Shown here in pieces: positions 19,875 to 28,075 of a stretch of DNA of 64,000 nt. This stretch comes from Oceanococcus atlanticus (GTDB taxonomy: Bacteria; Pseudomonadota; Gammaproteobacteria; Nevskiales; Oceanococcaceae). Within the stretch, counting starts at the first letter, position 1, and every line of letters starts with the position of its first letter. Below the pieces are notes generated by a model. That model saw only the letters and a list, made by a program, of their open reading frames with translations. It did no database searches and had not been told where the DNA came from. The stretch lies in the NCBI RefSeq assembly GCF_002088235.1, contig NZ_AQQV01000002.1, positions 682,001-746,000 of the forward strand. Reading direction: 5' to 3'. The position numbers were made by a program, and so were the translations under genes.

Positions 19875-19961
19875 GGGAAAAGTCGTCGATCCAAGGCGGG
19901 GAGCGCAGGCCATAGCAGCGCTATGGTCAAGTTTCCCAACGCAGGAGCGGCGGCTTTTCAC
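19875..19961. repeat. Imperfect inverted repeat in the groES-groEL gap
   Basis: Two 42-base arms (19875-19916 and 19920-19961) face each other around AGC. By my hand alignment 27 of 42 positions pair, including a perfect 7-base stem CCATAGC/GCTATGG at the centre and GAAAAG-C-G near the outer ends. The short words CGTGGACGCG flanking it occur on both sides (19851 and 19973). The shape resembles dispersed REP/MITE-like intergenic elements. In the transcript it would form a long stem between the two cistrons. Confidence 0.5.
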
Positions 19962-19996
19962 CAGCAGCAGCGCGTGGACGCGTCGGGAGGAGACTC

Positions 19997-20284
19997 TTAC
20001 TCAACCACCGCCATGATGTCGTCTTCGCGCATGACGAGCAGTTCTTCGCCGTCAACTTTGACTTCGGTGCCCGAGTACTTGCCGAACAGAACCTTGTCGC
20101 CGACTTTAACGTCGAGCGCACGGACTTCACCGCTGTCCTGGACCTTGCCGTTGCCGACAGCCACGATTTCACCGCGCGAAGGTTTTTCGGTTGCGGTATC
20201 CGGAATCACGATGCCGCCCGGCGACGTGGTTTCTTCTTCCAGGCGCTTGACGATCACGCGATCGTGCAGAGGACGCAAACTCAT
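19997..20284 (-). CDS. groES: Co-chaperonin GroES
   Basis: A 95-residue 10-kDa chaperonin cap. [18 protein letters not shown], the mobile loop with [18 protein letters not shown], and the roof-forming [14 protein letters not shown] are all typical. It is the first gene of the operon, followed by groEL. The transcript would start within the CIRCE element about 85 bases upstream. Confidence 0.98.
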   Translation of the reverse strand: MSLRPLHDRVIVKRLEEETTSPGGIVIPDTATEKPSRGEIVAVGNGKVQDSGEVRALDVKVGDKVLFGKYSGTEVKVDGEELLVMREDDIMAVVE

Positions 20285-20359
20285 GTGTTCGATCTCCTAA
20301 CGAAGAACAAAAATTAATAAAAACAGCCGCATAGGCTGCCGTACACCAAAATAGGGTTT

Positions 20360-20386
20360 TTAGCACTCTCCCCAGGTGAGTGCCAA
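20360..20386 (-). promoter_or_regulatory. CIRCE operator for HrcA upstream of groES
   Basis: On the + strand it reads TTAGCACTC, nine bases, GAGTGCCAA. This matches the CIRCE consensus TTAGCACTC-N9-GAGTGCTAA at 17 of 18 arm positions. HrcA binds this element and represses groESL in the absence of stress. hrcA itself is not in the window. Confidence 0.95.
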
Positions 20387-20413
20387 GGTGGGGTTGCAAT
20401 AACGTGTTTCAAG
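20385..20413 (-). promoter_or_regulatory. RpoH (sigma-32)-type promoter of groESL
   Basis: On the minus strand CTTGAAA (20413-20407) is followed after 13 bases by CCCCACCTT (20393-20385). This is close to the sigma-32 consensus CTTGAAA-N11-16-CCCCATNTA. The -10 element touches the edge of CIRCE, so HrcA bound there would block it. Confidence 0.8.
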
Positions 20414-20454
20414 GGCGCGGAAGGAAAATTTTCCTCATGTTTTTCATCCCCCTC

Positions 20455-20470
20455 CATACGCCGCCGTATG
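20455..20470. promoter_or_regulatory. Palindrome upstream of the thiolase gene
   Basis: CATACG and CGTATG are arranged around CCGC, a 6+4+6 inverted repeat 86 bases before the thiolase start and about 40 bases behind the groES promoter. It has the size of a TetR- or GntR-type operator for fatty-acid genes, but no matching regulator lies next to it. Confidence 0.3.
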
Positions 20471-20556
20471 TTTTTCTTGATTCGCCTTTGCAAATCCCGT
20501 AGGGTTTGCGCACATTTGTGCACTGCAGCGCAAAGCTCTCACTGGAGTACACCTCT

Positions 20557-21867
20557 ATGACATCCGTTCGCAAAGTCGCCATTGTTGGCGGCGCCCGTAT
20601 CCCCTTCTGCCGTTCCAACACGGCTTACGCCAAACTGTCCAACCATCAGATGCTGACCGCTGCGCTGAACGCGCTGGTCGATAAATACGATCTGGCCGGC
20701 AAGGTTGTTGGCGAAGTCGCTGGCGGCACGGTGCTCAAGCTCAACCCGCAGGACACCATGACCCGCGAAGCGGTTCTGGAATCCAAGCTGGCCAATGAAA
20801 CCCCCGCCTACGATGTGGGTCAGTACTGTGGCACCTCGCTGGAAACGGTGATGCTGGTGGCCAACAAGATCGCCCTGGGCCAGATCGAATGCGGCATCGC
20901 TGCTGGCACCGACACCACCTCGGATGCTCCGGTCGGCGTGAACGAAGGTCTGCGTAAGATTTTCATGCAAGTCAACCAGGCCAAAACCGGGGCCGAGCGG
21001 GCCAAGGCACTGGCCAAGATTCGTCCCAAGCATGTGGTGCCGAACATTCCGCAGAACGCGGAAGCACGTACCGGCAAATCCATGGGCCAAAGCTGCGAAG
21101 ACATGGCCCAGGCCTGGGGCATCGCGCGCGAGGATCAGGATCAATTGGCCTATGAAAGCCATAAGAAAGCAGCCGCTGCCTACGATTCCGGCTTTTTCGA
21201 CGATCTGGTTTTCCCGTGCAACGGCGTGCAACGCGACAACAACCTGCGCCCTGACTCCACCCTGGAAAAACTGGCCACACTCAAGCCGGTCTTCAGCAAG
21301 AGCGATGCCGCAACCCTGACCGCAGCCAATTCCACCCCGCTGACCGACGGCGCTGCCGCCGTGTTCCTGTGCTCGGAAGATTACGCCAAGAAGAACAAGC
21401 TGCCGGTGCTGGCCTACTTCGTGACCGGCCAGACCGCCGCTGTGGACTTCGTTAAAGGCAACGAAAGCCGTGACAACTTCGTGCGTGGTGCCGAAGGCTT
21501 GCTGATGGCTCCGGCCCAGGCCGTGCCGAACATGCTCGATCGTATGGGGCTGAGCTTCGACGATATCGATTTCTTTGAAATCCATGAAGCTTTTGCTGCG
21601 CAGGTGCTGTGCACGCTGAAGGCCTGGGAAGATCCGCGCTTCTGCAAAGAGTACCTGGGCAAAGACAAGCCCATGGGCGCGGTCCCGCGCGAGAAGCTCA
21701 ACGTCAAGGGCAGCTCCCTGGCGGTAGGCCACCCGTTCGGCGCCACCGGCGCGCGCATCGTTGCCAACCTGGCCAAGATTCTCGAAGAGAACAAAGGTGG
21801 TCGTGGCTTGATCTCGATCTGTACCGCCGGCGGCATGGGCGTCGCAGCGATCATCGAACGCCCGTAA
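20557..21867 (+). CDS. Acetyl-CoA acyltransferase (thiolase, FadI-like)
   Basis: A 436-residue thiolase that cleaves 3-ketoacyl-CoA with CoA, or condenses acetyl-CoA units. The nucleophilic Cys91 is in QYCGTSLETV. The catalytic His lies in EIHEAFAAQ and GHPFGATGAR, and the second Cys is in CTAGGMG. The length and the long loop region favour the FadI/trifunctional-beta branch rather than the 390-residue biosynthetic thiolases. The ATG at 20557 follows CTGGAG; an in-frame ATG at 20506 lies farther out. No FadJ-like partner is adjacent, so it stands alone here with its own terminator. Confidence 0.92.
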   Translation: MTSVRKVAIVGGARIPFCRSNTAYAKLSNHQMLTAALNALVDKYDLAGKVVGEVAGGTVLKLNPQDTMTREAVLESKLANETPAYDVGQYCGTSLETVMLVANKIALGQIECGIAAGTDTTSDAPVGVNEGLRKIFMQVNQAKTGAERAKALAKIRPKHVVPNIPQNAEARTGKSMGQSCEDMAQAWGIAREDQDQLAYESHKKAAAAYDSGFFDDLVFPCNGVQRDNNLRPDSTLEKLATLKPVFSKSDAATLTAANSTPLTDGAAAVFLCSEDYAKKNKLPVLAYFVTGQTAAVDFVKGNESRDNFVRGAEGLLMAPAQAVPNMLDRMGLSFDDIDFFEIHEAFAAQVLCTLKAWEDPRFCKEYLGKDKPMGAVPREKLNVKGSSLAVGHPFGATGARIVANLAKILEENKGGRGLISICTAGGMGVAAIIERP

Positions 21868-21910
21868 GCGACGAGGTCGTGCTCAGCGCACGACTTCTGC
21901 ACCGGTCACA

Positions 21911-21945
21911 AACCCCGCTCAGGCATGCCTGAGCGGGGTTTTTTC
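21911..21945 (+). terminator. Rho-independent terminator after the thiolase gene
   Basis: A perfect 30-base palindrome with arms AACCCCGCTCAGGCA and its complement (21911-21940), followed by a run of T. It is very strong. Confidence 0.92.
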
Positions 21946-22036
21946 TTTGTAAACAACCGTTTTGCGGCGATGCAACATTTGTGTCATGTGGACAACTTAG
22001 GATGAGCCTCCCTTCGACCAAGTGCAGTGCACCGCC

Positions 22037-23683
22037 ATGGCTCAACCTGAAGCTACCAAACGCGCAGAAGCCGTCACCCGCCTGTGGGAACTCAAGCGTT
22101 TGTCCGACAAACACACCGCGCAGGGCATGCCCTTTGTGCACTTCAGCATGCTGCTCAGCGATCAGGTTTATCGCGACGGCATTCTGGCCAAGGCGGAACG
22201 GGCGAATGACCCGGCCTTGCGCGATATGGCCAGTGAACTCAAAGCACTGAATTTACAGGGGCGGCTACGTGAAGCCGCGCCCACCAACGGGGCGGCACGC
22301 GCCTCTGCAGCCATCTCGGCTGACGGCATATCGCTGGGTGCTGGTGGCAGCGGTGGCTCTGGCGCCAAACCGAAAAACAGTTCGCGCGGCCTGCCCTTGC
22401 TGGGCCTGGCTGTACTCGCAGTGGCACTGATCGGCGGCGGCGTCTGGTTCATGACGTCGTCATCCGGTCCCAAAACCATCGCGGTAGACGACAACATCCT
22501 GCAGAACACCGTGTGGAAAAGTGGCAACACCTATGTGCTGTCCAAACTCACCTTTGTGGAATCGAACGCACGCCTGACCATCGAACCGGGGGTGACGGTT
22601 CGCGGCAAGAATGGCTCGGCCCTGATCGTGACCCGCGATGCCAGCGTTCACGCTCGCGGCCGGGTTGATCAGCCGATCGTGTTCACCAGCGCCAAGGCGC
22701 TGGGCAATCGCCAAGCTGGCGACTGGGGCGGCCTGGTTCTTCTCGGCAATGCGCCGGTCAACCGAGATGCTCACATTGAGGGCATCGACCGCAGCGACAG
22801 CCGCGGTGACTTTGGCGGCAGCGACAGCAACAGCAGCTGCGGTGTTCTCGACTTCGTGCGCATCGAATTTGCCGGCTTCGAAATCTCCAAGGACAACGAA
22901 CTCAACGGCTTGACCCTGGGCGGCTGTGGCGATGGCACCATCGTGCGCAACGTGCAGGTTCACATGGGACTGGACGATGGGGTTGAAGTCTTTGGAGGCA
23001 CCGTGGACCTCAAGAACATTGTGGTCACCGGTGCCGATGATGATGCCTTCGACTGGGACATGGGCTGGACCGGTCGCGTGCAGAACCTGATCATCCAGAT
23101 GCACCCAGACCGCGGCGACAACGGCTTTGAAGGCGACAATTACAAAGCCGACATGGACGCGCAGCCACGCTCACAGCCGCAGTTCTATAACGTGACCATG
23201 ATTTCCGATCCTCAGGGCCAGAAGCGTCACCGCGCCATGACCGTGCGACGCGGCAGCGGCGGACATTTTCACAACGTCTTGATTGATGGCTTCACCACCG
23301 AACTGATCGACCTGCGTGATGAACCGGTCACGCGTCTGGTCAATGACAGCACGCTGTCATTTGCCAGCCTGATCGTGGCCGGCACCACGCCAGAACAAGC
23401 CTTCCCGCAGGAAGCCGGTGAAAAAGATGATGATGGGGGCTTTGTCGAAGCCGCCTATCTTGATGAACGACGCTTGGAGTTTGTCGCCTCAACCGGCTTA
23501 AGCGAGCAGGCCCGCGACGTTCACGAACCGCGTTTCAGTCCGGCACGCATCAATTACTCGGTCAAGCCGGTGCCGGTGCCGCAGGGCGAGTTCTGGGACG
23601 AGAGCGCGGATTACTTCGGCGCGGTTCGCCCGGGCGACCGCCGCGACTGGAGCCGCGAGTGGACGGCTTTTCCGGCCAATTGA
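22037..23683 (+). CDS. Single-pass membrane protein with a beta-helix extracytoplasmic domain
   Basis: A 548-residue protein. Residues 1-80 are cytoplasmic, helical and charged. A Gly/Ser linker leads into one membrane segment (RGLPLLGLAVLAVALIGGG) near residue 125. The rest is exported and resembles a family often annotated only as lipoprotein or hypothetical. Motifs are LTIEPGVTVRGKNGSALIVT, GDWGGLVLLG, CGVLDFVRIEFAG and ELNGLTLGGCG, with regular turns that suggest a right-handed beta-helix. The domain is usually carried on a lipoprotein, so the inner-membrane anchor with a cytoplasmic head is unusual. The ATG at 22037 gives a sensible start. Function is unknown. Confidence 0.85.
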   Translation: MAQPEATKRAEAVTRLWELKRLSDKHTAQGMPFVHFSMLLSDQVYRDGILAKAERANDPALRDMASELKALNLQGRLREAAPTNGAARASAAISADGISLGAGGSGGSGAKPKNSSRGLPLLGLAVLAVALIGGGVWFMTSSSGPKTIAVDDNILQNTVWKSGNTYVLSKLTFVESNARLTIEPGVTVRGKNGSALIVTRDASVHARGRVDQPIVFTSAKALGNRQAGDWGGLVLLGNAPVNRDAHIEGIDRSDSRGDFGGSDSNSSCGVLDFVRIEFAGFEISKDNELNGLTLGGCGDGTIVRNVQVHMGLDDGVEVFGGTVDLKNIVVTGADDDAFDWDMGWTGRVQNLIIQMHPDRGDNGFEGDNYKADMDAQPRSQPQFYNVTMISDPQGQKRHRAMTVRRGSGGHFHNVLIDGFTTELIDLRDEPVTRLVNDSTLSFASLIVAGTTPEQAFPQEAGEKDDDGGFVEAAYLDERRLEFVASTGLSEQARDVHEPRFSPARINYSVKPVPVPQGEFWDESADYFGAVRPGDRRDWSREWTAFPAN

Positions 23684-23930
23684 TCAAACCGGGCGGTTGT
23701 GCCCGACGCATGACCACCTGATGTCGACGCCGCGTGCCGTAAGACAGACCGGGCAGCCATTCCGAAGCGCCCAGAAAAATCAGGCTCATGGCCAAAAAGC
23801 TGGCCTGTACGCCGCTCTGCCCCTCGCCACCGGCAAAAAGAAAGAGCAGAAAACCCAACCCACCCAGCACGCGCAAATGTGGCGCCAGTGCGGCACCGTC
23901 GTGCATTAACAACACACTCAATCGATTCAT
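23562..23930 (-). CDS. Small membrane protein, unknown
   Basis: A predicted 122-residue protein. The first 70 residues look real: MNRLSVLLMHDGAALAPHL, then two hydrophobic segments (VLGGLGFLLFLFAGG and ASFLAMSLIFLGASEWL). CAGGAGA lies 9 bases before the ATG. The last 40 residues, rich in Arg, Pro and Ser, overlap the 3' end of the beta-helix gene on the other strand and are of lower quality. The gene may be real with a long tail-to-tail overlap, or it may have lost its original stop. No family was recognised. Confidence 0.45.
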   Translation of the reverse strand: MNRLSVLLMHDGAALAPHLRVLGGLGFLLFLFAGGEGQSGVQASFLAMSLIFLGASEWLPGLSYGTRRRHQVVMRRAQPPGLINWPEKPSTRGSSRGGRPGEPRRSNPRSRPRTRPAAPAPA

Positions 23931-24094
23931 CGGATCACTCTCCTGCTGGTGGGTTGGTGACCACTATCCGCGCTCCCAGGCTCAATCCATGAGCCTGCCG
24001 GCAAAATGTCCGCAACAAGCAATCAGGCACGCCTATTGCTAATAGACCGGGTGTTTTAGCTATCCTTGAGACTTGGGGACATTAGGCGGATTAC
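23931..24094. other. Divergent intergenic region upstream of the NSS transporter
   Basis: Between the small membrane protein and the transporter. It holds an inverted repeat AGGCTCA/TGAGCCT (23978-23984 and 23990-23996) around ATCCA, and AT-richer sequence near 24040-24065 where promoters may lie. No gene or RNA was recognised. Confidence 0.4.
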
Positions 24095-25423
24095 ATGCAA
24101 TCTCGCGAAAATTGGGGCAGCCGATTCGGCTTTGTCATGGCCGCGGCGGGCTCCGCCGTGGGCCTGGGGAATATCTGGAAGTTTCCGTACGTTACCGGGG
24201 AGAACGGTGGCGGCGCCTTTCTGATTCTTTATCTCGCTTTCATACTGATATTTGGTCTGTCGCTGGTCATTGCCGAAATGGCGATCGGGCGCATGACTCA
24301 GAAAAATCCGGTGGGGGCATTCCGAACACTGGCCGGAGGTGCCTGGCCGCTGATCGGTTACCTCGGCGTAGCGACGGGCTTCATCATCCTGTCGTTTTAC
24401 ATCGTGATTGCCGGCTGGACCGTGGCTTACATGGTGTTCATGCTCAGCGGGCATCTGGCCTCGACCGACAGCGCACAGATTGCCGAAGTCTTCACCGGCT
24501 ACATCGGCAATGGTGCCTGGTCGGTCACCACTGCCGTTTTGTTCATGCTGGCCTGCTGTGCGGTGGTGGTTGGCGGCATTGGTCGCGGCATCGAACGTGC
24601 CTCGCGACTGCTCATGCCAACCCTGTTCGTCATGCTGCTGATTCTGGTCGTACGCGCAGTAACCCTGGAGGGTGCCGGCGAGGGCCTGGCTTTTTACCTC
24701 AAACCGGATTTTTCCAAGGTCACCGGCGCCACCTTCACCGCAGCCATAGGCCAGGCCTTCTTCTCCCTTTCACTGGGCATGGGGGCCTTGATCACTTACG
24801 GCTCGTATCTGTCACGCAGTGAACGCTTGCCCGGCGCCGCATTCATGGTTGTAGGCCTGGACACGCTGGTTGCGGTGCTCGCCGGCTTCATGATTTTGCC
24901 CGCCGTCTTCGCCTACGCGCTGGACCCGGCCGCGGGGCCCGGGCTGACCTTCATCACCTTGCCGGTGGTGTTTGCCCAAATGCCCGCCGGCACGCTCTTC
25001 GGCTTCGTATTTTTCGCCTTATTGTTCGTCGCCGCGCTGACCTCGGCGGTATCACTGCTCGAGGTTGTCGTGGCCTATCTGGTGGACGAAAAGCAGTTGT
25101 CCAGGGCACGCGCAGTGACCTGGTCGGCGATGATCTGCCTGGCACTCGGCATTCCGTCAGCGTTGTCACAGGGCGCCGTAGACAGCCTGGTGTTCGGCGG
25201 CCAGTCCTTTCTTGACTGGGCTGCGCAGCTGACCGACATCCTGCTGCCGCTGGGCGGTCTGCTCACGGCCCTGTTTGTAGGTTGGGTCATGGGCCCCCGG
25301 CTGGTCCGGGAAATCACCAACGATGGTGACGTGGCATTTCCGCTGGCCGGCGTCTGGCTGTTTGTTTGTCGATTCATTGCACCCCTGGGCATCGCCTGGG
25401 TTCTGATCGCGGGGCTGATCTGA
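24095..25423 (+). CDS. Sodium-dependent transporter, NSS (SNF) family
   Basis: A 442-residue inner-membrane transporter of the LeuT fold that imports amino acids or related amines with Na+. The family signature is at the N terminus: NWGSRFGFVMAAAGSAVGLGNIWKFPY, split here as NWGSRFGFVMAAAG and SAVGLGNIWKFPY, with the GENGGGAFLILY segment after it. About 11-12 membrane segments are expected. Its stop overlaps the start of the AGCS transporter (TGATG), so the pair is translationally coupled. Confidence 0.93.
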   Translation: MQSRENWGSRFGFVMAAAGSAVGLGNIWKFPYVTGENGGGAFLILYLAFILIFGLSLVIAEMAIGRMTQKNPVGAFRTLAGGAWPLIGYLGVATGFIILSFYIVIAGWTVAYMVFMLSGHLASTDSAQIAEVFTGYIGNGAWSVTTAVLFMLACCAVVVGGIGRGIERASRLLMPTLFVMLLILVVRAVTLEGAGEGLAFYLKPDFSKVTGATFTAAIGQAFFSLSLGMGALITYGSYLSRSERLPGAAFMVVGLDTLVAVLAGFMILPAVFAYALDPAAGPGLTFITLPVVFAQMPAGTLFGFVFFALLFVAALTSAVSLLEVVVAYLVDEKQLSRARAVTWSAMICLALGIPSALSQGAVDSLVFGGQSFLDWAAQLTDILLPLGGLLTALFVGWVMGPRLVREITNDGDVAFPLAGVWLFVCRFIAPLGIAWVLIAGLI

Positions 25424-27081
25424 TGCAGACTTTCATGGATACACTCAACGTCATCAACGGCGTGATGCTCTCCGTTCCGGTGCTGCTCGCGCTGCTCGGC
25501 GTGGGGGTACTGTTCACCTTCTGGAGCGGCTTCTGCCAATACCGCTCTCTGACTCATGGTGTGGGCTTGATCAGCGGTCGCTGGGACAGCAAGAAAGGCC
25601 CCGGCGCCATCTCCCATTTCCAGGCGTTGTCGGCGGCTCTTTCCGCCACAGTGGGGCTGGGTAACATCGCTGGTGTTGCCATTGCAGTGGAGTTGGGCGG
25701 CCCTGGCGCGGTGTTCTGGATGTGGATGGTGGGGCTGGCCGGGATGGCGTTGAAAACCACCGAGGTCACGCTGTCCATGCTGTATCGCAACACCGACAAC
25801 CCCAGCAATCCAAACGGCGGACCTATGTGGGTGGCTCGCAGCGGATTGCGCGAAGCGTTTCCCGGCATAGGCAAACTTGCCAGTCTGATCGGCGCCCTGT
25901 TCTGTCTACCGCTGATCCTGTTCGCACTGACCGGTGGCAACATGTTCCAGGCCTGGAGCGTCGCCGAGACCACACGCAGCTATTTCGGCGTGCCCACTTG
26001 GGTATCCGGTCTGGTCATGGCGGTACTGGTTGGCCTGGTCATACTGGGCGGCATCAAACGCATCGGTCGCTTTGCCGGCACGCTGGTGCCGCTGATGTGC
26101 GGCATCTATGTGCTCTGCGGTCTGTTCGTGATCGGCAAGAACGCGGACATGTTGCCGGATATCGTTCGGCTGATTTTCACTAGCGCGTTCAGCCCGGCTG
26201 AAGCGTCAGGTGCATTTGTCGGGGCCGGCGTTGGCACTGCCTTCATCTTCGGCATGAAGCGCGCCCTGTTCTCTTCGGAAGCGGGCCTGGGCAGCGCCCC
26301 GATCGCCCACTCCGCGGTCAAAACCAAAGAACCGGTGACCGAAGGTGTGGTGGGCGGCCTGGAACCGTTTATCGACACGCTGGTGGTCTGCACCCTGACC
26401 GCGTTCGTGATTCTTTCCAGCGGTGTCTGGCAACGTGGCCCGGCCGGCGAATGGCCAGCCACACCCAGCACAGTGCAATCTGACAAAGGCTGGGCGCCCG
26501 CGATCGATAGCGCGCCGCCGGGGCCGTGGAGTGATGGCGACACCGTGTTTGTGGTGGCTACGCTCACGCAAGACGACGGCAGCACAGCTCGCCATCGCCT
26601 GTTCGGCCAAATCGAGGGCGACAGTGGCAACCTGAGCATTCGCTGGAAGCCGCTCAGCAGCGCCGCACAGCCACAACTGGTCGATGCCGGTCTTTACGAA
26701 AACCTGCCCGCATCCACCTTGACTGCGCGCGCCTTTGACAGCGGCTTCGATGGCCTGGGGCGCTGGATGGTCACGATCACGATCTGGCTGTTCGCCATTT
26801 CAACCATGATCACCTGGAGCTACTACGGCGAGCAGGGCATGATTTACCTGTCCGGCCAGCGCTTGATTGTGCCGTTCAGGGTGGTCTGGTGCGGGCTGAT
26901 TGTGGTGACCTGCCTCGGCTTCATCCGCACAGCGGCAGAGATCGATACCATATCGACCGTCGCCATCGGATTTATGCTGGCGATCAACGTTCCGGTCATG
27001 GTCGTACTCGGCAGTAAAGCCATGCGTGCCTACAAAGACTATTTCCGACGACTCGACAGTGGTGACATCAAAGAGGTCTAA
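25423..27081 (+). CDS. Alanine/glycine:cation symporter, AGCS family, with a hydrophilic insert
   Basis: A 552-residue transporter for alanine or glycine with Na+ or H+. LSAALSATVGLGNIAGVA, GPGAVFWMWMVGLAGMALK, GGPMWV and the later FSSEAGLGSAPIAHSA are family signatures. A soluble stretch of about 110 residues (roughly 340-450, from SSGVWQRGP to FDSGFDGLG) interrupts the membrane region before the last segments, making the protein longer than the usual 450-480. It starts in the stop codon of the NSS gene. Having two different amino-acid symporters coupled suggests related or alternative substrates. Confidence 0.92.
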   Translation: MQTFMDTLNVINGVMLSVPVLLALLGVGVLFTFWSGFCQYRSLTHGVGLISGRWDSKKGPGAISHFQALSAALSATVGLGNIAGVAIAVELGGPGAVFWMWMVGLAGMALKTTEVTLSMLYRNTDNPSNPNGGPMWVARSGLREAFPGIGKLASLIGALFCLPLILFALTGGNMFQAWSVAETTRSYFGVPTWVSGLVMAVLVGLVILGGIKRIGRFAGTLVPLMCGIYVLCGLFVIGKNADMLPDIVRLIFTSAFSPAEASGAFVGAGVGTAFIFGMKRALFSSEAGLGSAPIAHSAVKTKEPVTEGVVGGLEPFIDTLVVCTLTAFVILSSGVWQRGPAGEWPATPSTVQSDKGWAPAIDSAPPGPWSDGDTVFVVATLTQDDGSTARHRLFGQIEGDSGNLSIRWKPLSSAAQPQLVDAGLYENLPASTLTARAFDSGFDGLGRWMVTITIWLFAISTMITWSYYGEQGMIYLSGQRLIVPFRVVWCGLIVVTCLGFIRTAAEIDTISTVAIGFMLAINVPVMVVLGSKAMRAYKDYFRRLDSGDIKEV

Positions 27082-27083
27082 AC

Positions 27084-28049
27084 ATGGCGGCAAATCCTGG
27101 TGTGCTGGTGGTCAATCTGGGCACACCCCAGGCGCCTACGGCGGCAGCCGTACGTACCTACCTGGCGGAGTTCCTGAGCGACACGCGCGTGGTCGAGATT
27201 CCTGCCCTGCTGTGGCGTCCCTTGCTGTTCGGCTTGATCCTGCCCCTGCGCAGCCGGCGGGTGGCTCATAACTACGCCACCATCTGGATGGACGAAGGCT
27301 CGCCACTGGCCGTCTACACCCAGCGTATAGCCGATGGTTTGCGCCAACAGCTGCGCTGCCCGGTGGAGACAGCCTACCGCTATGGTACGCCGTCGCTGGA
27401 GCAAGGCCTGGATCGGCTCAGTGCACTCGGCTGCGATGAAATCATCGTGCTGCCGTTGTACCCGCAGTTCTCTGCCACCACCAGCGCCACCGTTTTCGAT
27501 CGTATTGCACAGATTTATCGACAGCGCCGGGCCATGCCGGCACTGCAATGGATCGCCGATTACGCCACCGACCCGGGCTATATCTCCGCCCTTGCACAAT
27601 CCGTGCAGCAGCATTGGGCCGAGCACGGCCGCAATGAACGTTTGCTGATGAGCTTTCACGGCCTGCCACAACGCAATGTGAGCTTGGGCGATCCTTATCA
27701 GGCGCAGTGTGAAGCCACCGCACGGGCCCTGGCCGATGCGCTGGAACTGAGCCCCGATGAGTGGGCCTTGAGCTATCAGAGTCGCTTCGGCAAGCAGGTC
27801 TGGTTGCAACCCTACACAGAGCCCACTCTGGCCGAATGGGCCGAGGGCGGATTGCGCAGCGTCGACATCATCTGCCCAGGTTTTCCCGCGGATTGCCTTG
27901 AAACGCTGGAAGAAATCCGCATACAGGCAGCAGAAACCTTTTGCGAGGCGGGCGGCGAAACGCTGACGTACATCCCCGCGCTCAATGACAACCCGCAACA
28001 CATCCAGGCGCTTGCCGCCCTGCTCTCGCCCCGTCTTGGGCAGGCGTGA
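27084..28049 (+). CDS. hemH: Ferrochelatase
   Basis: A 321-residue enzyme that inserts Fe2+ into protoporphyrin IX, the last step of heme synthesis, at the membrane surface. VLVVNLGTPQAPT at the N terminus, the metal-site His in LLMSFHGLPQRN, GDPYQAQC, the SRFGKQVWLQPYTEP segment and the acidic C-terminal DCLETLEEI are diagnostic. The start follows the AGCS stop by 2 bases, so hemH is likely read from the transporter operon as well. The gene order with amino-acid transporters has no obvious functional logic. Confidence 0.96.
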   Translation: MAANPGVLVVNLGTPQAPTAAAVRTYLAEFLSDTRVVEIPALLWRPLLFGLILPLRSRRVAHNYATIWMDEGSPLAVYTQRIADGLRQQLRCPVETAYRYGTPSLEQGLDRLSALGCDEIIVLPLYPQFSATTSATVFDRIAQIYRQRRAMPALQWIADYATDPGYISALAQSVQQHWAEHGRNERLLMSFHGLPQRNVSLGDPYQAQCEATARALADALELSPDEWALSYQSRFGKQVWLQPYTEPTLAEWAEGGLRSVDIICPGFPADCLETLEEIRIQAAETFCEAGGETLTYIPALNDNPQHIQALAALLSPRLGQA

Positions 28050-28075
28050 GCGCCTGAATCCCCACCGGATACCCC

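Noticed and set aside
20539-21732. 397-residue minus-strand frame opposite the thiolase
   Set aside because: Antisense shadow; composition unlike real proteins of this window.
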